From assembly GCF_002078505.1 (NCBI RefSeq), contig NZ_LUAV01000022.1, positions 263,484 through 327,483 on the forward strand: a DNA stretch of 64,000 nucleotides. The letters run 5' to 3'. Made by a program: the position numbers and the translations under genes. Under the pieces are notes generated by a model. That model was not told where the DNA came from. It saw only the letters and a program-made list of their open reading frames with translations, and searched no databases. This DNA is from Ensifer aridi (GTDB taxonomy: Bacteria > Pseudomonadota > Alphaproteobacteria > Rhizobiales > Rhizobiaceae). Shown piece by piece: positions 27,385 through 35,865 of this stretch (position 1 is its first letter; each line of letters begins with the position of its first letter).

Positions 27385-28408
27385 CTTCGCCTCCAGCCGA
27401 ACCCGGTTCGGATTCGGTTTGGTCTTGCCGCCATTCGAGGGGAACCTGAGCCACCCGTTCCGTGGATCGCGGACGGCGAATAGGTTTGCCCAGCGGTCTA
27501 AGCGCTAGGTCGCCCTTGGCGTATTGGGCGATGCGCTCCTCCGCGATCGTGAGATAGGGTGAATACCGGTCGATGCCGACGGCGTGCCGACCGTGTTTCA
27601 CTGCAGCGATCGCAGTGGCCCCAGTCCCTATAAAGGGATCCAGCACCGTCTCCCCCGCCTTGCTGAGCGCGAGCACGCAGCGTTCCGCGAGCTCCACTGG
27701 GAACTGACAGGGATGTTCAGTGTGCTCTGGATGATTCGCCTTGACGTTGGGGACATCCCAGACCGGATTGTTCTGAAAGTCCTCGGCAGCTGAGAATTCC
27801 CAGTAGTCTGATGGGTTCTTGCCCAAGGGATTGCCACTAGGCTTGCCGGCCTTCTTCCCCTTGGACGCGCTGTGGCGCTTGCCGGGGTACAGCTGGGGAA
27901 TGCGGACGGGATCGAGGTTGAACGTGTAGGTGTTAGTTCTACTGAACCATAGAATGGTCTCGTAGCGACCGGAGAAGCGTTTGTCGGCGTTGTAGCCGAA
28001 GTTGTAGCGCCAGATGATGCGATTACGCAGACGGAACCCCAAACTGCGGAAAATCTCAATAAAGGGCACATCGAGAGGGAACAGCTCTCCACCGGTTATG
28101 TAGGTGCCGACCTGCCAGCATACGGAAGCGTTCTCCGTCAGCGCGGGGAGCATGGTCTCGATGACCTGCCTCTGCCACGCCAAATATTCGTCGTAAGTCC
28201 GCTCATCCGTTCGTTCGTAGGGTTTGCCGATGTTATAGGGCGGTGACGAGATGACCAGGGCGCAGCTGGCCGGATCAAGGCGCTGAAGTCCTTCAAGGAC
28301 ATCTGCAGCCAAAAAACGCGCGTCGCCAATCTCCTCGGCGGAGGTGACAATGTCTTTTTTTGGGGGGCTCATTTCCTCGGGCGGGATTTGATCGGCTATA
28401 CAGAGCAT
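27371..28408 (-). CDS. Site-specific DNA methyltransferase (beta class, SPPY motif)
   Basis: A 345-residue amino-methyltransferase. Catalytic motif IV SSPPYN near residue 54 precedes the SAM-binding motif I DPFIGTGAT near residue 256, the order of the beta class (N4-cytosine or N6-adenine). The target-recognition region lies between, including HPEHTEHPCQFPVELAERCV before motif I. The start is uncertain: a second ATG 36 bases downstream is possible. It probably methylates host DNA at the site recognised by the DGQHR partner with which it overlaps. A lone regulatory methylase is less likely given that overlap. Confidence 0.85.
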   Translation of the reverse strand: MLCIADQIPPEEMSPPKKDIVTSAEEIGDARFLAADVLEGLQRLDPASCALVISSPPYNIGKPYERTDERTYDEYLAWQRQVIETMLPALTENASVCWQVGTYITGGELFPLDVPFIEIFRSLGFRLRNRIIWRYNFGYNADKRFSGRYETILWFSRTNTYTFNLDPVRIPQLYPGKRHSASKGKKAGKPSGNPLGKNPSDYWEFSAAEDFQNNPVWDVPNVKANHPEHTEHPCQFPVELAERCVLALSKAGETVLDPFIGTGATAIAAVKHGRHAVGIDRYSPYLTIAEERIAQYAKGDLALRPLGKPIRRPRSTERVAQVPLEWRQDQTESEPGSAGGEDGEG

Positions 28409-28616
28409 TCAACAGTCCGGAACTTTGCGCAACTTAACAGTGCTGAACCATTCACCTGCGGCACGTGGTGCGGCAGTCAAACGTCGCTCTCGCGACGAAC
28501 AGTGGTCTATTATCCGGCAAATCACTTATGCGCTTCCCCCAAAGCCCATTACTCTACCATTGGTCGGTAACCCAGAAACGATTATCAAGCAAGCTGTTAA
28601 ACCCTGAGATGCAAGC

Positions 28617-29039
28617 TTATCCTTGGATAACCTGGAGCGTGGGGTTATGGACGCCCTGGACGAGGGTCGGTTGCCGCATGGCAACTATCTCTTGGTTCGC
28701 TTCGATAGCGGACCGTCCGCTCCCGGCCCCCCTTACGACGTTCGACGTGGTGTCCCCAAGCCTCCGAAATCCGTATTTCAGCGAAATCGCTGCTCTACAG
28801 GAGCACGAGTTCTTTTTGACTGCATCCCGCCAAAGCCAAAGGTCGTCATGTGCCGACATCACTTCGGCAGTCTCCTCCACGTATCGCGTTGCAACCGCGA
28901 CAAATGCCTCGTCTCCAAATTTGGAGCGAAACGCCGCAATCTGATCAAGGTCAAAACTCAACGATAAAACTTCTCCGTCTTCGACAACGGCGAAGCCAAA
29001 TTCGGGTCGGTCGGAATTGGCGGCGCGCATCAGTCTCAT
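28617..29039 (-). CDS. Hypothetical protein (140 aa), possibly truncated
   Basis: It begins MRLMRAANSDRPEFGFAVVE, a start that faintly resembles fumarylacetoacetate-hydrolase-family N-termini, but no catalytic domain follows and the C-terminal half looks non-native. It begins 9 bases after the phosphonopyruvate hydrolase stop, so it was probably the third gene of that operon before being cut near 28650, where the defence pair lies beyond. I do not assign a function. Confidence 0.4.
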   Translation of the reverse strand: MRLMRAANSDRPEFGFAVVEDGEVLSLSFDLDQIAAFRSKFGDEAFVAVATRYVEETAEVMSAHDDLWLWRDAVKKNSCSCRAAISLKYGFRRLGDTTSNVVRGAGSGRSAIEANQEIVAMRQPTLVQGVHNPTLQVIQG

Positions 29040-29047
29040 AAGCTCGC

Positions 29048-29920
29048 CTATCGCAGGAACCGATTTTCGTCGGCCTTGACCTGTTCCATCTTCTGAAGCC
29101 GGAAGATCTCTTCTAGCGGGACGATGTCCTTGTGCACGTTCTGCACGCCGCCATCGGCAATGATCCGCCGAAATGTATCCTGCATTGCTGTAGTTGCTGC
29201 GCGAATACTATAATTTCCGTAGATGGTCATCTTGATGTTGCCGAGCGCGCGGATGCGCGTAGCATCGAGTTCCGGATAGGCGTTGGGAACGATGACCAGC
29301 GGAACAGGTCCTTTCCACGCCTGTGAGAAGCTCTCGATCTCGGCCGGGTCCTTCTTCTTCGAATGGATGAGAATCATGTCGGCGCCGGCCGCAGCATAGG
29401 CCATGCCGCGCCTGAGCGCCTCTTCTTCGCCAAGGGCTGCAATAAGCGCTTCCGTACGGGCAATGATAAGGAAATCCGGATCGCTGCGGGTGGAGACTGC
29501 CGCTTCGATCTTTCCCTGAAACTCTTCGATCCGCAGCAGTTCTTGGCGGCCGTCGGCGGCAAGGCTGGTGACTTTCGGGAAGGTCTTATCCTCGATCACG
29601 ACGGCTGCGGTGCCTGCCTTCTCGTATTCACGGATAGCATGGATCACGTTCAAGGCGTTGCCATAGCCGGTGTCGATGTCGGCGACAATCGGCAGTGACG
29701 ACTGACCGGCGATCGCTCGCAGCATGTCGAGATGTTGGGTCATGGTGATCAGGCTCATGTCGGCGAGACCATAGAGCGCCGAGAGTTCGAAGCCCGAGGC
29801 CCAGATCCCATCGAAGCCGGCCTCTTCGGCAAGAATTGCCGAGAGGGGGCTATGGGCAGCCATGATATGGACGAGGCCGCATTCGGCCATGCGCTTACGC
29901 AGTTGTTTTGCTTTGCTCAT
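29048..29920 (-). CDS. palA: Phosphonopyruvate hydrolase (PalA-like)
   Basis: A 290-residue TIM-barrel enzyme of the PEP mutase/isocitrate lyase superfamily. It is predicted to cleave the C-P bond of phosphonopyruvate to pyruvate and phosphate. Visible are the metal and substrate segment DIDTGYGNALN, and the gating loop EDKTFPKVTSL near residue 111. PEP mutases have Asn where this has Thr (~119), and that change is reported for Variovorax phosphonopyruvate hydrolase. FDGIWASGFELSA and the C-terminal IYGNYSIRAA also fit. The gene overlaps the upstream aminotransferase by 26 bases, and that pairing matches the Variovorax pal locus. A 2-methylisocitrate or oxaloacetate lyase is much less likely. 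Confidence 0.85.
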   Translation of the reverse strand: MSKAKQLRKRMAECGLVHIMAAHSPLSAILAEEAGFDGIWASGFELSALYGLADMSLITMTQHLDMLRAIAGQSSLPIVADIDTGYGNALNVIHAIREYEKAGTAAVVIEDKTFPKVTSLAADGRQELLRIEEFQGKIEAAVSTRSDPDFLIIARTEALIAALGEEEALRRGMAYAAAGADMILIHSKKKDPAEIESFSQAWKGPVPLVIVPNAYPELDATRIRALGNIKMTIYGNYSIRAATTAMQDTFRRIIADGGVQNVHKDIVPLEEIFRLQKMEQVKADENRFLR

Positions 29921-31133
29921 CGCTCATTTCACTTTCGGAAAGGGCTTCACAGGCGGCAAGGATGCGGCCGCAGGCGTGCTGCAGCTCTTCGACGGAGGCG
30001 GCGTAGGAGATGCGAATGTACGGCGAGGCCATGAAGCCACTGCCCGGGACGACGGCGACGCCAAACTGCTCCAGAAGGTAGAGCGCGAAATCCATGTCGG
30101 TCTCGATTCCCTTGCCCTGCGGCGTGATCTTGCCGAGCACGCCGGCGCAGTTGACGAAGACGTAGAAGGCGCCATCCGGCGTGCGGCATTTGAGCCCTTC
30201 TGCCTCGTTGATCTTCTCGACCACTAGATCGCGGCGCTTCTCAAAGTCGGAGACGAAATCGCCGATGTAGTCCTGATTGCCGCCGATCGCCTCGATCGCC
30301 GCATATTGCGAAATCGAGCTGGTATGGGACGAGGTCTGTCCCTGGATTGTGTTCATCGCCTTGATCAGGTCCTTCGGACCGGCGCCATAGCCGAGGCGCC
30401 AGCCGGTCATGGCGCTCGATTTGGAAACGCCGTTCACGGTCAAGGTCCTGTCGAGGAGATCGGGAGCCGCCTCGGCCATGGTGGCGAAGCGTTTGCCATA
30501 GACGAGCTTCTCGTAGATGTCGTCCGCAAGCACATGTACCTGGTCATGACGGCGCAGGACCGAGGCCAATGGGGCAAGCTCGGCCCCCGAATAGACGGCG
30601 CCGGTCGGGTTATTGGGCGAGTTCAGCATCAGCCACTTGGTGCGCGGCGTAATCGCCGCCTCGAGATCCTCCGGCTTCAGCTTGAAGCCGAAATGCTCAT
30701 GGCACTCAACGAGGACCGGCTCGCCGCCGGCAAGCCGCACCATGTCTGGATAGGAGACCCAGCAAGGCGTCGGGATGATCACCTCGTCGCCGCGATCGAG
30801 GCTGGCAAACAATCCGTTGAAGACGACCTGTTTGGCACCGCAGCCGACGGTGATCTGGTCGCTGTCGTAGTCAAGATTGTTGTCGCGCTTGAGCTTGGCC
30901 CGGATCGCCTCGAGCAGCGGCTTCACGCCTGCAACCGGCGTGTAGCGCGTCCTGCCATTGCGAATGGCGGCGATGCCTGCGTTTTGGACTGCCTCAGGTG
31001 TATCGAAATCCGGCTCTCCCTGGCTGAGCGCAATGACATCGATGCCTTTTTCTTTTAGTGCGGCGGCGGCGGCCGTCATGGCCTTGGTCTGGGACGGACG
31101 GACGGCTTGTAGTCTCTTGGCGATGAGTGGCAA
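29895..31133 (-). CDS. palB: Class I aminotransferase, probable phosphonoalanine transaminase (PalB-like)
   Basis: A 412-residue fold-type I aminotransferase of the aspartate aminotransferase Ib type. The hallmarks are ALSQGEPDFDTP, NSPNNPTGAVYS, and the PLP lysine in NGVSKSSAMTGWRLG near residue 239. In context it should convert phosphonoalanine to phosphonopyruvate for the hydrolase next to it. The start appears to be TTG at 31133 with GAGGAGA upstream. The C terminus is slightly extended and overlaps palA. A pal-type operator candidate lies about 93 bp upstream at 31226-31240. General aspartate aminotransferase activity cannot be excluded from sequence. Confidence 0.75.
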   Translation of the reverse strand: MPLIAKRLQAVRPSQTKAMTAAAAALKEKGIDVIALSQGEPDFDTPEAVQNAGIAAIRNGRTRYTPVAGVKPLLEAIRAKLKRDNNLDYDSDQITVGCGAKQVVFNGLFASLDRGDEVIIPTPCWVSYPDMVRLAGGEPVLVECHEHFGFKLKPEDLEAAITPRTKWLMLNSPNNPTGAVYSGAELAPLASVLRRHDQVHVLADDIYEKLVYGKRFATMAEAAPDLLDRTLTVNGVSKSSAMTGWRLGYGAGPKDLIKAMNTIQGQTSSHTSSISQYAAIEAIGGNQDYIGDFVSDFEKRRDLVVEKINEAEGLKCRTPDGAFYVFVNCAGVLGKITPQGKGIETDMDFALYLLEQFGVAVVPGSGFMASPYIRISYAASVEELQHACGRILAACEALSESEMSDEQSKTTA

Positions 31134-31225
31134 GTCAACTCTCCTCGAAGCACTGGATCTGAACCAGAACTACTCAGGGAGTACTGCACTGGCCAGTTCA
31201 GCCATCGCGTAAACCGAGCCGAATG

Positions 31226-31240
31226 ATCGCATTTTCCGAT
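31226..31240 (-). promoter_or_regulatory. Candidate pal operator, copy 1
   Basis: ATCGCATTTTCCGAT (plus strand) matches the element at 32220 in 13 of 15 bases. It lies between palB and the LysR gene, about 93 bp upstream of palB. Confidence 0.45.
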
Positions 31241-31257
31241 AGGACGAACGCCGGGTG

Positions 31258-32187
31258 CTATTGGGCTGGCACTTCCACTTCGGTCATTTTCTTGCAAAGC
31301 CGGGTCAGCCAGCGGCAAAAGGCGCGCGCCACATCCGGATTGGAGCCGCGATCAATCGCATAGGCGCGGTACTGCATGCCGCTTGGCGCGCGTGAGCCGG
31401 GAAGCATCTCCAGCAGGCCCTGCCGGATCAGTTCCGCCACCACGATATGCGGCGTCACCAAAAGGCTGTTTCCTGTCGTGACGGCCGGCAAGGCGAGGTA
31501 ATGGTGATCGTAGCGTGCGCCGGACGTAATATCGGAGGTTTTCAGGTCCATGCCGCGCAGCCAGGTCGGCAAAATGTCCGGCCGGGAGGTGACAGCGATG
31601 ACGGGTGTATTCCGCAAGGCTTTGAGGCCGCGGCCGGCGACACAGTCCGGGGCGCCGACGCAGACAAGCTGCTCGTCATAGATGTCCCAGCGATCCGCCG
31701 GCTCCGTGATTGTGAGATCACGAGTCAGAAGCACGTCGAAGCTGTCAGTGGAGGTCGGAGCGGAAAGCGTGCTGATGACGTCCACTGTCACGCCACCCAT
31801 CTCTTTCGAGAATTCGCGCAGGTTCGGGATGAGAACAGTGTAGGCGAATGTGGCGAGCGACGTCCGCACCACGAGGCGGTTACCGTCCTTCCGGCCGTTG
31901 CGGCGCATCCGCTTCGCGGTGAACAGGATCGTATCGAGCGGCTCGGCAACAGCGTCGGCGAACAGGCGGCCGAAGTCCGTCAACTGGCTTTGCCGGCCGC
32001 GGCGCTCAATCAGTTTGGCACCAAGAAATTCTTCAAGCACCGCAATATGACGGCTGACGGAACTCTGGGTGATGCCGAGCGTCTTCGATGCTCGGGTGAC
32101 GCTGCTGTCGCGGGCAACCTGCACGAAGGCGCGAACGGCATTGAGGGAAAGATCCTGTTCCTCGCTCACATAAATCTCCATGGGCAT
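31258..32187 (-). CDS. LysR-family transcriptional regulator (PalR-like)
   Basis: About 309 residues. The N-terminal helix-turn-helix covers roughly residues 10-65 and includes TRASKTLGITQSSVSRHI, followed by a periplasmic-binding-like effector domain. It sits between the palBA operon (same strand, downstream) and the divergent dipeptidase gene, the standard place for a local activator. The LysR gene of the Variovorax pal cluster occupies a comparable place. The start is uncertain: GTG at 32214 or ATGs at 32187 and 32181 are all in frame. The effector is probably phosphonoalanine, by inference from context. Confidence 0.8.
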   Translation of the reverse strand: MPMEIYVSEEQDLSLNAVRAFVQVARDSSVTRASKTLGITQSSVSRHIAVLEEFLGAKLIERRGRQSQLTDFGRLFADAVAEPLDTILFTAKRMRRNGRKDGNRLVVRTSLATFAYTVLIPNLREFSKEMGGVTVDVISTLSAPTSTDSFDVLLTRDLTITEPADRWDIYDEQLVCVGAPDCVAGRGLKALRNTPVIAVTSRPDILPTWLRGMDLKTSDITSGARYDHHYLALPAVTTGNSLLVTPHIVVAELIRQGLLEMLPGSRAPSGMQYRAYAIDRGSNPDVARAFCRWLTRLCKKMTEVEVPAQ

Positions 32188-32219
32188 TGGATTGAACCAT
32201 CCAGAGGCGTGCACTTGCT

Positions 32220-32253
32220 ATCGCATTATTCGATGTCTGTCACGTGGCGGTCA
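32220..32253 (+). promoter_or_regulatory. Candidate pal operator, copy 2
   Basis: ATCGCATTATTCGAT is followed by a GTCAC-N5-GGTCA segment. The same arrangement occurs at 34076-34109. Each ends about 164 bp before its start codon (dipeptidase here, binding protein there). The core is a near-palindrome ATCGNAT-T-ATTCGAT. Confidence 0.6.
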
Positions 32254-32416
32254 CAGAACAGCTCGATGGTCGCACTGGATTTATCCACGAGGCGATGACT
32301 CTTGCCGCTGCCAGTTAGAAGAGCAAGGGACGGTTACGATCATCGCATTGAGAAACAGATTGTCGACCTGGCGCAGCGGTCTTGCTGCGCGATGTGCGCG
32401 AAAGGACAAAGTTTAG

Positions 32417-33454
32417 ATGCATAACGCTCTCACTTCGAACCGGCCACAATCCAGCGTGCGTCACGACGAAGCCAACGCCTTGACCAAAGCCTGCTTCGTG
32501 TTCGATTGCCTCTCGAACGAGTACGTTCTTGACGAATCCTATGCTCAAGCCTGCCTCGAGGCAGGTGTAAATGCCACGAACGTCACCTTTGCGGCCGAGC
32601 TCGATTGGGATGGCACGCTGAAGCTCTGGGAGAAGTATCTTGAGAAGATTGATAAAAGCCCGCTGCTTCACCTCGCCCTCAACAGCGCCGATGTCGAGCG
32701 CGCACAGACTGAGGGGAAACTGGCTGTCATCCCCGGTACCCAAGGCGCCTCGATGATCGACGATCAGCTCTGGCGGTTGTCTCTTTTGTTCCGGCTTGGA
32801 CTGCGGTTCATTGGTCTGACCTATTCTCAGTCGAACAGGCTCGCAGCCGGTTGCGGTGAGTTCAACGATGCAGGTTTGAGCTTTCTCGGGAAGGAGTTCG
32901 TCGCCGCCGTCAACGATCTGCCAATGTTTCTCGATCTCTCCCATACCGGCCACGAATCCCGACGGCAGGCCATAGAACTCGCTAAAAACCCGACATTCAC
33001 GCATGCCAATGCCTACAGCGTTACCGCCAACGATCGCAACGTCAAGGACGCGGAACTGCGGGCGGTCGTCGAAAAGGGCGGCATGGTGGGGCTCTGCTGC
33101 CTGCCGAGCACGGTCCGCAAGAGTCAGGCGACCGTCACAGATCTCATCGACCATGCCGATTATCTCGTCTCGACATTTGGCGTGGAAATCTGTGGTCTCG
33201 GTCTCGATTACAGCGATGGCTATATCGATTCGAGAGTTCAGCCGCCGGAGTCCATTCGCTGGCGGACGCTGAGGCCCGATGTGTTCGGTACAAACCACGA
33301 CTTCTTCAACCTCAAATACCCGCAAGGGGTGGAGACCATCAAGGGGCTGCCGAACATCACCGCCACACTTCTGGATCGCGGTTATTCGACCGACCAGATT
33401 TCGGCAATCCTCGGAGGCAACTGGATGCGCACCATTCGCAACGTGCTAGGGTGA
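32417..33454 (+). CDS. M19-family dipeptidase
   Basis: A 345-residue cytosolic metallodipeptidase of the renal dipeptidase family. It has a TIM-barrel layout with LRFIGLTYSQSNRLAAG, the metal-binding His in FLDLSHTGHESR, FTHANAYSV, and late GLGLDYSDG and ILGGNWMR segments. The usual N-terminal DxHxD pair appears replaced or shifted in this protein (FDCLSNEYV), so metal binding may be atypical. AAAGGA precedes the ATG. It is divergent from the LysR gene and lies before a peptide-type ABC transporter, so it may split dipeptides that contain phosphonoalanine. That substrate is inference. Confidence 0.75.
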   Translation: MHNALTSNRPQSSVRHDEANALTKACFVFDCLSNEYVLDESYAQACLEAGVNATNVTFAAELDWDGTLKLWEKYLEKIDKSPLLHLALNSADVERAQTEGKLAVIPGTQGASMIDDQLWRLSLLFRLGLRFIGLTYSQSNRLAAGCGEFNDAGLSFLGKEFVAAVNDLPMFLDLSHTGHESRRQAIELAKNPTFTHANAYSVTANDRNVKDAELRAVVEKGGMVGLCCLPSTVRKSQATVTDLIDHADYLVSTFGVEICGLGLDYSDGYIDSRVQPPESIRWRTLRPDVFGTNHDFFNLKYPQGVETIKGLPNITATLLDRGYSTDQISAILGGNWMRTIRNVLG

Positions 33455-34075
33455 TTACCTATACCAGATGACGTGCCACTCCCAGCGGAGCAGTGCACAG
33501 ATCTGCTTCGGCCCGCCAATGCGACGCAAGTCATCGCACCATCGGCCGAAACGGAATTGAAGGGCACCGTTTCGCAAACGGCGCCCTGACAATTGGCTTC
33601 TACGCGACCGATAAGGTCAAGCTAGCGAGAAAAGCTGAGCCGGCCGAACCCGGCACCCTTCGACTTTGAACCTGTTTACGCCGGTTATCATCTGCGCGAA
33701 AATCAAGCGGGCAAATTACTCGCGACTGCCGAGACTATTTAGAAGGCAGGTTCGCCTTTCCCTCCCTTTGCAATGTCCAGGAGCGCGCGGGAGCGCATAG
33801 GCTCCGTTTAGATCATCGGTCGTCGTATGCTCGATCGGAAACGTGACGCATGGTGCGCCAGAGATCATGCTTGACAAAGTTCCAGAGCGCGTTGCCGCCT
33901 AATTGGCCTTTCGATCAGTACAACTCCCATTCGAACGACCGGTACGGCGGATCCAGAGGGGAGTGCCTGCCGAGGGCCATTCTGCCGCTCGATCATGAGA
34001 ATTCCGGGTCCACGCTCGCACCGGCCATGGCTCCTCCCTATCCAAAGTAACCCATCGCAGAACTGATGATGTGAA
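33455..34075. other. Intergenic, no gene seen
   Basis: Short frames only and no recognisable protein. Confidence 0.4.
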
Positions 34076-34109
34076 ATCGAATTATTCGATGATCGTCACC
34101 CGACTGTCA
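34076..34109 (+). promoter_or_regulatory. Candidate pal operator, copy 3
   Basis: ATCGAATTATTCGAT is a perfect 7-1-7 palindrome, followed by CGTCACCCGACTGTCA. It matches 32220-32253 in sequence, order and distance to the start codon, and lies upstream of the ABC transporter operon. Confidence 0.6.
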
Positions 34110-34273
34110 TGTCCGCTCGATAATCCACCCCCGAACGAATAGCCTTAGCGGCGCGACAAAGTGGGACCGGAGTGCTGTCCCGTTCTGATCGCCTTGCTCG
34201 AATTCGGTACGCCTTGGCTAGGTTGAGGCATCCTCATTTCTAACAACCGCAAACATTGGGGCAGGAACTGACC

Positions 34274-35842
34274 ATGAGTAATTTCTCACTCACGAGACGA
34301 CAGCTTATCGCAACGGGTGTCGCAAGTCTGCTGGCCGCCTCTGGGACGCCGTTCGCTCGGGCGCTGGCTGCTGAGCGAAAGACCCTCAAGATCGGCATGT
34401 CCGGCTTCCCACCCGCCGTCGAGCCTGTTCTCTACGCTCACACCGCGACCCGGCGCATTGCGCCGCAAATGTTCGACACTCTCATCGCCTTCGACCAGAC
34501 GCCCGAGATGGGGCTGCGCCCGGGCTTGGCGGAACGGTGGGAGCGGGTGGATGGCAAGTCGCTTCGCCTCTTACTGCGAAAGGGCGTGACGTTCCACGAC
34601 GGCGGTCCGTTTACGGCGGAGGATGTCGCCTTCAGCTTCAGCCCAGAACACCTGCTTGGGCCGGACATGGCAGGCAAGGTTACCGCCATGCAGACGATGG
34701 ACACGATCGCCAAGGTCGTTATCGTCGACAGCCATACCGTCATCGTTCACGCGAAGGCCGATGATGCGCTTCTCGAGAAGCGGCTGGCCTCCTGGGGTTC
34801 CGAGATCGTCAGCAAGCGCGCATTTGAAGCGGCAGGCTCCTGGGATGCCTGGACCGCTGCGCCGGTCGGAACGGGACCCTACCGCATCGTCAGTCAAACG
34901 CTTGACGTCGAAGTCAAGCTTGCCGCGCACGACTCCTACTGGGGTGGCTTGCCGCCATTTTCAGGCATTCACTTCCGGGTCATTCCGGAACTGGCCTCGC
35001 GCATGAATGCACTGCTGGCCGGAGAGGTCGACTTCATCACTGACATTGCACCGGATATGTTCGCAGAGATCGAGAAACATCCGGAACTGGAAGTCACCGG
35101 CGGACCGGTTCAGAACATCCGTTATCTCGCAATCGACGCCACCGGGCCGGTCCTTGAAAAAGTTGGCGTCCGGCGTGCCATGAGCCTCGGACTCGATCGC
35201 AAGGCACTCGTACAAGCGCTGTGGCAGGACAGGCTGCCGATTCCGAACGGCTTTCAATTCCCGAGCTTCGGCGAGGCCTATATTGAGGACTTCCCCGCCC
35301 TGGCGTACGATCCCGACCTGGCGCGCAAGCTGCTCGCCGAGAGTGGCTACAACGGCGAAACCATCACCTACAAGCTTCTGAACAACTATTATCCCGCTCA
35401 GGTCTCGGGTGCCCAGATCATGGTGGAGATGTGGCGGGCCGTCGGTATCAATGTTGAAATCCAGATGATGGAGAATTTCGCGCAGATCCAGACGAAGCCG
35501 GTTCATGCGATCTATGACAGCTCGTCAACCGCCATCTTCCCGGACCCGCTCGCCCACGCCTGGCGCGAATTCGGGCCGAAGGGGACCTTGCCGAAGGGAA
35601 GCATTTGGAAGAACGAAGAATATTTCGGGCTTGGCGAGAAGCTTAAGGAAAGCGCCGATCCTCAAGCGCGCCGGTCGATTATTCGCCGGATGCTCGAGAT
35701 CGTCGATCGTGACGATCCGCCTTGCGTGATCCTGCACGGCTCCGGTCAGTTCTATGGCAAACGCAAGGACGTCGCCTGGGCCCCGGGTCAGACACTCGAC
35801 CTCAACTTCGGTCCGTTCAACGCCGCCCACACGCAGAACTGA
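34274..35842 (+). CDS. ABC transporter substrate-binding protein, peptide/opine/nickel family (SBP_bac_5)
   Basis: A 522-residue periplasmic binding protein. It begins with a twin-arginine-like signal (SLTRRQLIATGVASLLAAS, cleavage near ALA). The mature part has the family features TLKIGMSGFPP, LRLLLRKGVTFHDGGPFTAE and VRRAMSLGLDRKALV. The ATG at 34274 is chosen because the signal peptide starts there and CAGGAA precedes it; the frame is open 18 bases further with a TTG. Its stop codon overlaps an in-frame ATG of the next gene (TGATG). Ligand unknown; context suggests phosphonoalanine peptides or related compounds. Confidence 0.85.
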   Translation: MSNFSLTRRQLIATGVASLLAASGTPFARALAAERKTLKIGMSGFPPAVEPVLYAHTATRRIAPQMFDTLIAFDQTPEMGLRPGLAERWERVDGKSLRLLLRKGVTFHDGGPFTAEDVAFSFSPEHLLGPDMAGKVTAMQTMDTIAKVVIVDSHTVIVHAKADDALLEKRLASWGSEIVSKRAFEAAGSWDAWTAAPVGTGPYRIVSQTLDVEVKLAAHDSYWGGLPPFSGIHFRVIPELASRMNALLAGEVDFITDIAPDMFAEIEKHPELEVTGGPVQNIRYLAIDATGPVLEKVGVRRAMSLGLDRKALVQALWQDRLPIPNGFQFPSFGEAYIEDFPALAYDPDLARKLLAESGYNGETITYKLLNNYYPAQVSGAQIMVEMWRAVGINVEIQMMENFAQIQTKPVHAIYDSSSTAIFPDPLAHAWREFGPKGTLPKGSIWKNEEYFGLGEKLKESADPQARRSIIRRMLEIVDRDDPPCVILHGSGQFYGKRKDVAWAPGQTLDLNFGPFNAAHTQN

Positions 35843-35865
35843 TGAGCACGCGAGGAGGGGCGGCA

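Noticed and set aside
32315..33325. Minus-strand ORF of 336 aa
   Set aside because: It is the complement of the dipeptidase gene with no domain of its own.
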